Shown one piece after another: positions 7,692 to 15,560 of a stretch of 16,751 nt of DNA; position 1 is the first letter of the stretch; each line of letters starts with the position of its first letter. The DNA comes from Mariprofundus sp. (GTDB taxonomy: Bacteria > Pseudomonadota > Zetaproteobacteria > Mariprofundales > Mariprofundaceae): positions 1 through 16,751 of the forward strand of contig JAJFLF010000226.1 of assembly GCA_021772845.1 (NCBI GenBank), given 5' to 3'. The translations under genes and the position numbers were made by a program. A model generated the notes under the pieces. The model was given only the letters and a program-made list of their open reading frames with translations. It searched no databases and was not told where the DNA came from.

Positions 7692-7713
7692 GCGCCAAAT
7701 ATTTTTTTGGCGC
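7692..7713. repeat. perfect 8-bp inverted repeat in the yidD-like / barrel gap
   Basis: GCGCCAAA at 7692-7699 and TTTGGCGC at 7706-7713 are perfect inverted copies around a six-base loop. No T-run follows on either strand, so it is not a standard intrinsic terminator. It sits fourteen bases after the yidD-like stop in the largest gap (106 bases) of the operon and could be an mRNA-stabilising or processing hairpin, or a protein-binding site upstream of the barrel gene. Confidence 0.5.
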
Positions 7714-7784
7714 CGGGGCTGAAATGATTAAAACCATTCAGATGCGCTACTAAATATTCACGAACATTTTGACGTGGGGATCTT

Positions 7785-8426
7785 ATGCTGCTAAAAAAAG
7801 TACTGTTTTTAATGGCACTGTTTATTGCTTTTTTTAGCGCGCAAACGCTGCACGCTCAAGAGCAAGAGATTGAAGTATATTATGGCGCACTGGGTGGTGG
7901 TCTCTATTCAGTGGAATATACGGAGTCCCGTACAAACAGCAACATGACAGTTAAAGAGAAAAGTGTACCTGCAGGCCTCTTAAAAGCAGGTGTCGATGCC
8001 CAGTTTTGGGGTGCGGAAGTACGCCTTGGTCTTGTTGGCAGTGCCAGTAAAAGTTTTCCGGTCAATACAATAGGCAGTGCAACGCCTTTTTCTATTGATA
8101 TTCAGGCCAGTCCATTTTTTTCCTACCTCGGTAAACTACAGTATCCATTCAACGATAAATTCAAGGCTTATATACTGCTTGGCGGCACCATGGCCAACTT
8201 CTCAATCAATCCAGCTGGAACCACCTTATTACTTAAATCAAGTGCCGTAAAAACCGGATTCACTTATGGCTTAGGTGCTTCCTATAAAGCCCACCAAGAT
8301 TTTTCCATCGATATGGAATGGATTCAATATTGGACGAATGTAGCCATGGCCGTATCCGGTGCTGGAACTTCCAAAGCATCATTTGGCGGATTCGGCCTAT
8401 CAGTCAACAAATCATTTGATTTTTAA
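7785..8426 (+). CDS. small outer-membrane beta-barrel protein
   Basis: The 213-residue product starts at ATG 7785 with GGGGA about four bases upstream. Residues 1-24 are a typical signal peptide ending LHA. The mature part has alternating polar/aromatic strands separated by turns: EVYYGALGGGLYSVEY, KAGVDAQFWGAEVRLGLVG, FKAYILLGGTMANFSI, TYGLGASYKAHQDFSIDMEW and FGGFGLSVNKSFDF. This pattern and the terminal Phe (the usual BAM recognition residue) indicate an OmpA/OmpW-like eight-strand barrel inserted in the outer membrane. It lies directly before the giant surface protein, with only 14 bases between them, so it may take part in display or anchoring. It may have its own promoter in the preceding 106-base gap. 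No specific family name could be given from sequence alone. Confidence 0.82.
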   Translation: MLLKKVLFLMALFIAFFSAQTLHAQEQEIEVYYGALGGGLYSVEYTESRTNSNMTVKEKSVPAGLLKAGVDAQFWGAEVRLGLVGSASKSFPVNTIGSATPFSIDIQASPFFSYLGKLQYPFNDKFKAYILLGGTMANFSINPAGTTLLLKSSAVKTGFTYGLGASYKAHQDFSIDMEWIQYWTNVAMAVSGAGTSKASFGGFGLSVNKSFDF

Positions 8427-8440
8427 TTGCTTTCTAACTT

Positions 8441-11400
8441 ATGAATTATAAACAGGTACTAACAACCATGCGTTTTCTTTTAACTCTTTTAACCATTTCA
8501 TTTTGCATATTGCCCATGCAATCACATGCTGCGACTACTGTTGTTTCAGAGACGGTGGCAACCAACCTGATGAATCGCTTCGCTCAGAATGCTGCGAATA
8601 TTTTCGTATCGGGGCCTTCAGCTATTGCCGTGACCAGCGCCAATCAAACTGGTTTAGTAAATAATGTTGATTTTGGCATACTGCCCGCTGCAACACCTGT
8701 AATCATGGGCTCAACCGGCATCATACTCACCAATGGCAACATTGCGGGTGGCAATACAAATCTGGGTCCATTGACTGGTGATGCTGATGTATTCAATGAA
8801 CTAAGCATTCACCCTGCCTACGCAACCACAGGCACATTTGACGCATCATCCCTGCAATTTGATTTCACTGTCGGAGCAGGTGTCACCGCAATCACTTTTG
8901 AGCTTGTTTTTGCCAGTAATGAAGCGATAGGAGCCGTCTCTCCGGATACTGCTGTTGTCATGGTGGATGGTGTCAATCACGCCAAACTTACTAATGGCCT
9001 GTTATTAAGCAATCAAACTGCAGGTATCCTGGTCGCAACACCCGTCACACAGGTTGTTACGGGCTTCACCAGTGCTTCAGCAGTACAAACTGTCACTGTC
9101 CCGCTCAACCCAGCCACTGCTCCACACACCTTTAAAATCGCCATAGCAGACAACGTCAATGCTACAGTTGATTCAGCCGTCATTATCGCCAATTTAAGAG
9201 CCGCTGTAAGTACACAAGGCGGTATGGGTGTCGGTGATATTTTCCCTCCTGTCCTTACCCCTCCAGCCAATGTAGCCGTTGAAGCAACTGGACCGACAAC
9301 TACCGTAAACCTTGGTACTCCCGTGGTTACAGATAATGTAGATAACCCGGCACCTGCCGCCACACCACTACCAGTCGGCCCCTACGCGATTGGCGCAACC
9401 GTCGTGACATGGAGCGCCACAGATGTCGCCGGCAATGTTGGCACTACAACACAAACGGTTACGGTTGTTGATACCACCGTACCAGTTGTAACGCCTCCAG
9501 CAGCGCGCACCTTCTCAGCCTCAAGCCCTACCCTTGCCGCAGACATTGCCGCTCACCTGGCAACTGTTACCGCCACTGATCTGGTCACTGCAGCGCCTGC
9601 AATCGTCAACAATGCCCCAGTTAACTTCCCTGTTGGCAATACCACAGTAACATTTACAGCAACTGATGCTGCTTTGAATGCAGGCACAGCCACCACCGTC
9701 ATCACCATCACTTCCGCATCTATTCTTGCCAATACCAGTGCTACAGCACTTGCAACACGCTTAACGCAATTTGATGCGAACATCACATATGCATTCCCGG
9801 TGGTTACAACTGCCGCTAATCAGGTTGGTCTGGTAGAATCCACCAGTTTCGGGACCTTGGCCGCTGCTCCACTCACACTGGCTCAGACAGGTATCATGCT
9901 TACAACAGGTAACATTACCGGAACAGGTAATAATTTAGGCCCACTGGCTGGTGATACTGATGTGTTCAATGCTCTGTCCAATCACATCTCCTACAATACG
10001 ACTGGCACTTCGGATGCAGCCAGCTTACAATTTACCTTCACCGTGCCTGCCAACACACCATCGGTAAGTTTTGATCTAATTTACGCCACCAATGAAGCAC
10101 TGGCGGGCGTGGCTTTTCCTGATGCGGTTTCCATCATGATTGATGGTGTCGAAAAAGCGGCATATACAAATGGACAGCTTCTATCTAATCTCAATGGGGG
10201 CTTTCTGAATGCCAGTAATGGCACACTGATTGCAGGTTATACCAATTTAACGCAGACCATGACCTTAACGGCTTTGCTGAACCAACAACTAACCAGTCAT
10301 ACCGTTAAAATATCCATTGCGGATAACAGCACTGCACTGACAGATTCTGCGCTCATTATTTCAAATATGCGTACAGCAACATCCACTCAAAATGGCATGG
10401 GGCCAATAGCAGCTGACTTCTTCCCTCCGATTGTCACAGCACCTGCCGCAGTAACGGCTGAGGCCACGGCACTGAGCAGCACGGTAAATCTTGGTACTCC
10501 AACTGTTACAGACAACCTGGACCCTAATCCTGTAGTCGTTCCTGTTCCCGCCGGCCCATACCCGGTAGGTGTCACTGTTGTTACCTGGACTGCCACGGAT
10601 GCTTCCGGAAATATTGGTACAGCCACGCAAAACGTAACAATCACTGATCTCACTGCGCCCACCGTATTCCCACCTGCTGTTCAAACATTCTCAACTTTCA
10701 GCCCAACACTAGCAGCGGATATAGCTGCTCATCTGGCAACCGCTACTGCTACAGATCTCGTCACTGCAGCACCTGTAATCGTCAATGATGCCCCGCTTGT
10801 ATTCCCGGCAGGCAATACCACGGTAACATTTACAGCGACTGATGCAGCTGGAAACGCCGGCACGGGCACCACATTTATCACGCTGTCGGCCACACCGATC
10901 ATCAATAATATCAATGCCACCAGTTTGGCAACGCGTTTAACCCAGTATGATGCCAACATCACCGCTACTGTTCCTGTCTTAACAGCTATAGCCAACCAAA
11001 CTGGTCTGGTGGAATCCGGTAATTTCGGAACATTGACCCTGCCAGCGCCTGCTGCTCCTGTTACGCTGACACTACCGCAACCAGGCATTATCCTAACCAC
11101 AGGTAACCTCACCGGAACCGGCAACAATCTGGCTCCACCAAACGCATTAGCTGGTGATACCGATGTATTCAATGCCCTTGCAAATACAGCACCATTTGTT
11201 ACCACTGGCACGTCGGATGCCGCCAGTTTGCAATTCACGTTCACCGTTCCTGCCAACACTGCATCGGTCACGCTGGACTTTATATATGCCACCAATGAAT
11301 CAATTCTAGGTGTCCAGTTCCCGGATGCTGCTATAGTCATAATTGATGGTGTGAATCGCGCACTGTTCGGTACCGGAGCTGCATTACTTTCCAACTTCAA

Positions 11401-13549
11401 TGGTAACATCATCAATGCAAGTAATGGCACACTGATCCCAGGTTATACCAATGTGTCACAAGCGCACTCGATCACAGCACTGCTGGATCCGTTGCTCACA
11501 ACACATACCATCAAGATCAGTATTGCAGATAATACAGATGCCAATGTCGACTCAGCCTTGCTTTTATCCAATATGCGCACAAGCACCAGCACTCAGGCCG
11601 GCATGGGCGTTGGTGACTTCCTGCCACCAGTTGTCACTGCACCTGCTGATATCACTGTTGAAGCCACTGGAGTAACCAGTGTCATCAACCTGGGCACTGC
11701 TTTCGTGACAGACAACGTAGATCTAAACCCGGTCGCAGTTCCAACACCTGTTGGTCCATTCGCGCTTGGCATTACTCAAGTCACATGGACATCCACTGAT
11801 GTGGCACTCAATGTTGGTACAGCTTTGCAGAGCGTCACTGTTGTTGATACGACCGCTCCAGTGATTTCGACACCCGCTTCTGCAACATTCGCTGCCAGCT
11901 CACAGTCTGGTCTGGCTGCATCCAATGTTAATCTGGCAACCTTGCTTGTTTCAACCTCCGCTACCGATGCGGTGGGAGTTAGATCCATCACCAACAATGC
12001 TCCGGCACAATTCCCAATTGGTACCACGCGGGTGACCTTTACAGCCACCGATATCTCAGGCAATGCTTCAACTGGATTTACCGATATTATCATCTCGGCA
12101 TTCGTACCTGCAGGAGCTGGTGCCGGTGTTGCGAATGGTATAGACCAAATCCCGCCTGTGGTGAAATTGGTAGGCAGCCGAGAAGTTACTGTATTGCAGA
12201 CTGCTGCGGTTGCAGTAGGAGCTGCTGCAGTTGTCTATGCAGATCCGGGTGCCACTGTTAATGATAACTTTGATGGACCTACACCGGGAACTATTGTTGC
12301 CACAACAAGCATCGACACATCCATTGTCGGCACTACAGCACTGATTTACAGCGCCACCGACCTTGCAGGTAACAATACGCAAGTCGTTCGCATTGTGCAT
12401 GTGGTCGCCCCGGTTGCAGGTCTTGATCTCTTGCCACCTACCGTGACACTTCTGGCGCTACCAACCAATGCGACTGGTCATGATGTTTTTGTGGGTGCCA
12501 CAGACTTTACCGGCATTGCAAAGACTGATCCGTCACTCACTTCATTCTTTACCCTGACAACAGCAGCAGACAATGTCGGCGGTGTTGGCTTGGCTGGCGC
12601 AATTACTAACAATGCTCCTGCCACCATACCTGTTGGTAAAACCATCGTGACATTTACCGCGACCGACCTATCTGGAAACATCGGCACTGCAGACGCAACC
12701 ATCACCGTAAGTGGTGTAGTACAAAACACAGGCGCAGCCACTGACTTTGATCTTGACGGTATGCCTGATGCATGGGAAATCGCCATCTTTGGTGATTTAA
12801 TCACTGCAGGTCCCGGTACCGACTTTGATGCTGATGGTTTAACCGATGCATGGGAACGTATATTGGGCACCAACCCTCTGACTGCCAACACCAATCTATC
12901 TGGTGCAATCAATGACCTGAAGGATGTTGTCGACATCAACAATCCAAGTGATAGCGATGGTGATGGCATTCCTGATGTGCTTGAAGACAATTCCAGTGTG
13001 CTTGATGCATCTATTGTAACAGGTATTCCTGCAACCAATGGAAGTACCACATTCTCCATTAACACTGGTGGTTTCGCAGTACAATCTGTCACAGTCAGCC
13101 CAATTGTCTCAGCTCCGTTCAATGTTCTCACCGGTCATGGCCTGTTTTCATATAACGTGCTAACTCCAATAGGTGCGACCATTACGGTTCAGATCAATTC
13201 AACACAAGCATTTGGTACCAACTCCCAATTCTACAAAGTAGATGCATTCGGCAACTACAGCCTCATCCCTGCAGCCAATGTGGTGATGGTGGGTGCCAAC
13301 ACGATTAATCTGACCCTGACTGATGGTGGCCCATTGGATCTGGATGGCATTGCCAATGGTGTCATCGTTGATCCCGTTGCATTTGGTGCTGCTCCGGCTG
13401 TTCTGGGTGCCAATGGTGGAGCTGGAAGTGCCAGTGGTGGTTGCTCTATTCAGCCAAATGCAACATTCGACCCCCTACTGCCGCTCTTATTTACCATCGC
13501 TTTTCTGTACATGGCTATGCGCCGCAAACAGAGCAGTGAATCAAAATAA
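8441..13549 (+). CDS. giant exported protein with choice-of-anchor L/U, HYR and Cys-containing CTERM sorting signal
   Basis: The 1702-residue protein begins with a signal peptide (cleavage likely after HA at 29-30). ATG 8468 (residue 10) is an alternative start. Three choice-of-anchor-L-like domains lie near residues 31-266, 430-660 and 821-1060; each carries a G[IM][IM]LT.GN turn, DA.SLQF.F, an [FY]A[ST]NEA-like strand and IADN...DSA. Each is followed by two HYR/Ig-like domains ending VTFTATD..GN or similar. A DUF5011-like domain spans about 1234-1323, and another HYR domain 1328-1427. Asp-rich loops DFDLDG, DFDADG and DSDGDG begin at 1435, 1461 and 1504. A choice-of-anchor-U-like domain follows, with LFSYNV near 1570 and NGVIVDP near 1639. 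The end is GGCS (Cys1668), FDPLLP, a hydrophobic segment and RRK, a sorting signal. Cys1668 is the only Cys of the mature chain. Predicted to be a T2SS-exported, Ca-binding surface protein; its ligand is unknown. Confidence 0.9.
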   Translation: MNYKQVLTTMRFLLTLLTISFCILPMQSHAATTVVSETVATNLMNRFAQNAANIFVSGPSAIAVTSANQTGLVNNVDFGILPAATPVIMGSTGIILTNGNIAGGNTNLGPLTGDADVFNELSIHPAYATTGTFDASSLQFDFTVGAGVTAITFELVFASNEAIGAVSPDTAVVMVDGVNHAKLTNGLLLSNQTAGILVATPVTQVVTGFTSASAVQTVTVPLNPATAPHTFKIAIADNVNATVDSAVIIANLRAAVSTQGGMGVGDIFPPVLTPPANVAVEATGPTTTVNLGTPVVTDNVDNPAPAATPLPVGPYAIGATVVTWSATDVAGNVGTTTQTVTVVDTTVPVVTPPAARTFSASSPTLAADIAAHLATVTATDLVTAAPAIVNNAPVNFPVGNTTVTFTATDAALNAGTATTVITITSASILANTSATALATRLTQFDANITYAFPVVTTAANQVGLVESTSFGTLAAAPLTLAQTGIMLTTGNITGTGNNLGPLAGDTDVFNALSNHISYNTTGTSDAASLQFTFTVPANTPSVSFDLIYATNEALAGVAFPDAVSIMIDGVEKAAYTNGQLLSNLNGGFLNASNGTLIAGYTNLTQTMTLTALLNQQLTSHTVKISIADNSTALTDSALIISNMRTATSTQNGMGPIAADFFPPIVTAPAAVTAEATALSSTVNLGTPTVTDNLDPNPVVVPVPAGPYPVGVTVVTWTATDASGNIGTATQNVTITDLTAPTVFPPAVQTFSTFSPTLAADIAAHLATATATDLVTAAPVIVNDAPLVFPAGNTTVTFTATDAAGNAGTGTTFITLSATPIINNINATSLATRLTQYDANITATVPVLTAIANQTGLVESGNFGTLTLPAPAAPVTLTLPQPGIILTTGNLTGTGNNLAPPNALAGDTDVFNALANTAPFVTTGTSDAASLQFTFTVPANTASVTLDFIYATNESILGVQFPDAAIVIIDGVNRALFGTGAALLSNFNGNIINASNGTLIPGYTNVSQAHSITALLDPLLTTHTIKISIADNTDANVDSALLLSNMRTSTSTQAGMGVGDFLPPVVTAPADITVEATGVTSVINLGTAFVTDNVDLNPVAVPTPVGPFALGITQVTWTSTDVALNVGTALQSVTVVDTTAPVISTPASATFAASSQSGLAASNVNLATLLVSTSATDAVGVRSITNNAPAQFPIGTTRVTFTATDISGNASTGFTDIIISAFVPAGAGAGVANGIDQIPPVVKLVGSREVTVLQTAAVAVGAAAVVYADPGATVNDNFDGPTPGTIVATTSIDTSIVGTTALIYSATDLAGNNTQVVRIVHVVAPVAGLDLLPPTVTLLALPTNATGHDVFVGATDFTGIAKTDPSLTSFFTLTTAADNVGGVGLAGAITNNAPATIPVGKTIVTFTATDLSGNIGTADATITVSGVVQNTGAATDFDLDGMPDAWEIAIFGDLITAGPGTDFDADGLTDAWERILGTNPLTANTNLSGAINDLKDVVDINNPSDSDGDGIPDVLEDNSSVLDASIVTGIPATNGSTTFSINTGGFAVQSVTVSPIVSAPFNVLTGHGLFSYNVLTPIGATITVQINSTQAFGTNSQFYKVDAFGNYSLIPAANVVMVGANTINLTLTDGGPLDLDGIANGVIVDPVAFGAAPAVLGANGGAGSASGGCSIQPNATFDPLLPLLFTIAFLYMAMRRKQSSESK
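8531..12098 (+). repeat. three tandem coding modules of about 1.18 kb
   Basis: Within the giant gene the arrangement anchor-L domain, HYR-A, HYR-B recurs with starts near 8531, 9728 and 10903, a period of about 1.18 kb (roughly 390 residues). Modules 2 and 3 share near-identical openings (LATRLTQ[FY]DANIT), GNLTGTGNNL-type loops and LSN.NG...NASNGTLI. Module 1 is more diverged. Confidence 0.75.
13436..13546 (+). other. C-terminal sorting signal of the giant protein (Cys-containing CTERM)
   Basis: The last 37 codons hold the tripartite layout of a CTERM sorting domain. There is a signature with GGCS (Cys1668) and FDPLLP, a hydrophobic stretch of about 14 residues (LLFTIAFLYMAM), and a basic cluster RRK before a short polar tail. 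Known Cys-containing classes are MYXO-, JDVT-, Synerg- and CGP-CTERM. The FDP-x-LP spacing fits my recollection of JDVT-CTERM best, but an HMM comparison is needed to name it. GlyGly-CTERM and PEP-CTERM are excluded by the Cys and the lack of their motifs. Confidence 0.72.
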
Positions 13550-13573
13550 AACTAATGGATGGAAGAGATAAAC

Positions 13574-13984
13574 ATGAAAAACAAACGGATACTATCCATG
13601 CAATCTGAAAAAGGATTCACACTACTGGAAATCATGGTGGTGCTGGTCATCATCGGTGTATTGGCAGCTCTGGTCGCGCCACGCTTTCTTGAACGTGCCG
13701 ATGAAGCCAAAGTTGAAGCAGCCAAAGTACAGATGAAAAATATCGGTCAGGCACTAAAACTCTATCGCCTGCAACATGGCAAATACCCCAACTCCGGTGC
13801 TGGTCTGCAAGTGTTGAGCAGTGGAAGTAAACGCTATATCGACGCCATCCCTAAAGACCCATGGGGCAATGATTATGTATACCTTTCACCCGGTGTGCAT
13901 GGTGACTTTGATATTCTATCTTATGGCGTAGATGGCCGATCTGGCGGTAGTGGCATGGATGCTGATATCGGTAATTGGCAATAA
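13574..13984 (+). CDS. gspG: major pseudopilin GspG
   Basis: GspG is the main subunit of the T2SS pseudopilus. The start at ATG 13574 is set by GGAAGAG six bases upstream; an in-frame ATG at 13559 lies within that site. The 136-residue product has a 14-residue leader ending in SEKG, cut by prepilin peptidase before FTLLEIMVVLVIIGVLAALVAP, with the conserved Glu at mature position 5. The globular part has the family motifs ALKLYRLQHGKYP, SGAGLQVL, IPKDPWGNDY and the C-terminal loop YGVDGRSGGSGMDADIGNW, which binds calcium in characterised homologues. It is 24 bases after the giant gene, so it is probably on the same transcript and is the point where the standard operon order resumes. Confidence 0.96.
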   Translation: MKNKRILSMQSEKGFTLLEIMVVLVIIGVLAALVAPRFLERADEAKVEAAKVQMKNIGQALKLYRLQHGKYPNSGAGLQVLSSGSKRYIDAIPKDPWGNDYVYLSPGVHGDFDILSYGVDGRSGGSGMDADIGNWQ

Positions 13985-13996
13985 CGACCCTGCCAA

Positions 13997-14563
13997 GTGT
14001 TGCACTATCGCAGCATGTTCTGCAACAACAGATACGCTGATCAACGTGCAGATGAATCGGGCTTCACTCTTTTAGAAATCATGATGGTGATCCTCATTCT
14101 GTCGGTCACCACCATGATGGTGGCGCCCTCCTTCTTCTCTTCATCATCAGCATCACTGGAGGATGAAGGGCAAAGGCTGGTTCAAACCTTAAGACTGGCC
14201 CAGGATGAGGCGGTATTATCAGGCGAGGTATTACGCATAACACTGCGCAGCCATAGTTATTCCTTTCAAGCCGTTAGCCTTGCGAGAGAATGGGTACCAT
14301 TTAATTCACCGCCTTATCAAGATCATCAACTGATCGATGGGGTTCGTATTGATCAGATCGATCCTCAGCCACCCTTGACGGAAGAAACAGATGAGAAAAA
14401 GGAGCCGGTACTTGCTCATCTACTACTGATGCCTGACGGCATGAATCAGATAAGCGATATCACCCTGCTTCATGCATCCGGAGAACAACCATTACAGATT
14501 AAACTTAGACCGGGACCAGGTGGCATTCGCATCGTCAACACAGCCACCCCAGAATCACCATGA
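13997..14563 (+). CDS. gspH: minor pseudopilin GspH
   Basis: The 188-residue product has a prepilin signal cut after SG at residue 22 (counting from GTG 13997), followed by FTLLEIMMVILILSVTTMMVAPSFF with Glu at mature position 5. Next comes EGQRLVQTLRLAQDEAVLSGEVLRI, the amphipathic helix and first strand typical of GspH/FimT. GspH is a tip subunit of the pseudopilus with GspI, J and K. The start is uncertain: no ribosome site is visible before GTG 13997 or before the in-frame ATG at 14015, which would give a 16-residue leader. The 12-base gap after gspG and four-base overlap with gspI favour coupled translation. The central region is variable, as usual in this family. Confidence 0.9.
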   Translation: MLHYRSMFCNNRYADQRADESGFTLLEIMMVILILSVTTMMVAPSFFSSSSASLEDEGQRLVQTLRLAQDEAVLSGEVLRITLRSHSYSFQAVSLAREWVPFNSPPYQDHQLIDGVRIDQIDPQPPLTEETDEKKEPVLAHLLLMPDGMNQISDITLLHASGEQPLQIKLRPGPGGIRIVNTATPESP

Positions 14564-14910
14564 ACAACAATCAATCCGGTTTCACGCTGATCGAAGCGAT
14601 GGTTGCCTTGATGATTGCCGCTACGGCACTGGTGGTATTAATGGGCAGCCTCGGCACATCTTCTGATGTCCAGAGGACACTCTCCCTGCATGATTTAGCC
14701 ATGGAACAGGCCCAGAATAAATTGAACGAGATCTCTATCTATTCGGCCAGTCTGGATGAACAACAAGGCACGATTGAAGTTGGCGACATGCAACTGGAAT
14801 GGAGAAGCTGGAGCGAAAAAACCATGTTAGATGGTTTTATGCGCATCAATGTCAGCATGCAGGTGCCAGGCGAACCAGAAGTCACACTGTTCATATATCA
14901 GAAAATATGA
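14560..14910 (+). CDS. gspI: minor pseudopilin GspI
   Basis: The 116-residue product starts at the ATGA overlap with gspH. It has a seven-residue leader MNNNQSG and then FTLIEAMVALMIAATALVVL, with Glu at mature position 5. The remainder contains AMEQAQNKLNEI, the conserved GspI helix in which A-x-x-L/Q-A-x-N precedes the globular fold, and a Trp-rich strand (EWRSWSEKT). GspI, with GspJ and GspK, caps the pseudopilus. Its length matches the family. It overlaps gspJ by four bases. Confidence 0.93.
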   Translation: MNNNQSGFTLIEAMVALMIAATALVVLMGSLGTSSDVQRTLSLHDLAMEQAQNKLNEISIYSASLDEQQGTIEVGDMQLEWRSWSEKTMLDGFMRINVSMQVPGEPEVTLFIYQKI

Positions 14911-15560
14911 TCAACAACCTCGCTACCCATAAACAGCAACACGGTTTTACGCTCATTGAAGTGCTGATGGCACTGACAGTCTTTGCACTTATTTCAGCAC
15001 TGGCTTATAGCACCCTGGATACAGCCGGCACGGGTTTTAAAATCCTCAGTGATGTCCGGTTGGTACAGGAGAAGTCCGGCTGGGTCGCCAAACAGCTACG
15101 CAAAGACATGCGCTACTTAACAGTTGCTCCGCACTTCCCTACTCCCAAAGCGGGCATACAATCAGCATCTCAAAACATAGTACCGCTCCGTATTAAAAAC
15201 GATAACCGCGGAGATGTGGAACTCGATGACCTCTGGTTACTGGTTCGGGAACCGGGACTACAAGCTATTTCCCAAGTGCACTATTATATTGATGAGGATA
15301 CGAATCATTTGATACGTGAATCACGTCTACTGTTGGCACGCGATCATATTGAAGCTATGCGCTGGGATTTTGGTGAAATACGCTCCTGGTCTGTTGAAGT
15401 GTGGGATCGTAACGCCAACTGGCGACAAGACTGGAATTTTAATGCCTCAGCCTTTGTATGGCCCAAAGCCGTCAGAGTCACCATGATAGTAGATGACAAC
15501 AAGACCATCGCTAGCCAACGCCAATGGTTGATGCCGGTATTTCCGGACGCACTATTATGA
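14907..15560 (+). CDS. gspJ: minor pseudopilin GspJ
   Basis: The 217-residue product starts at ATG 14907, overlapping the gspI stop. An open extension to 14799 would lie entirely inside gspI and is rejected because the prepilin leader must be short. The 13-residue leader ends in QQHG, followed by FTLIEVLMALTVFALISALAY with Glu at mature position 5. The globular part has the family pattern QLRKDMRYL near residue 67, a negative beta region with LWLLVREPG near residue 110, and RQWLMPVFP near the end. GspJ forms the quasi-helical pseudopilus tip with GspI and GspK. The stop overlaps gspK (ATGA). Confidence 0.92.
   Translation: MINNLATHKQQHGFTLIEVLMALTVFALISALAYSTLDTAGTGFKILSDVRLVQEKSGWVAKQLRKDMRYLTVAPHFPTPKAGIQSASQNIVPLRIKNDNRGDVELDDLWLLVREPGLQAISQVHYYIDEDTNHLIRESRLLLARDHIEAMRWDFGEIRSWSVEVWDRNANWRQDWNFNASAFVWPKAVRVTMIVDDNKTIASQRQWLMPVFPDALL

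Noticed and set aside
10729..11430. 233-codon minus-strand open frame inside the giant gene
   Set aside because: It is a mirror of the repetitive Thr/Ala/Val coding sequence. Similar antisense frames appear at the equivalent places in the other modules, and no start signal or family pattern is visible.
8441..13549. CRISPR or tandem-repeat DNA explanation for the internal periodicity
   Set aside because: The period is about 1.18 kb in one continuous reading frame with protein-domain level similarity, so it is domain duplication and not an array.
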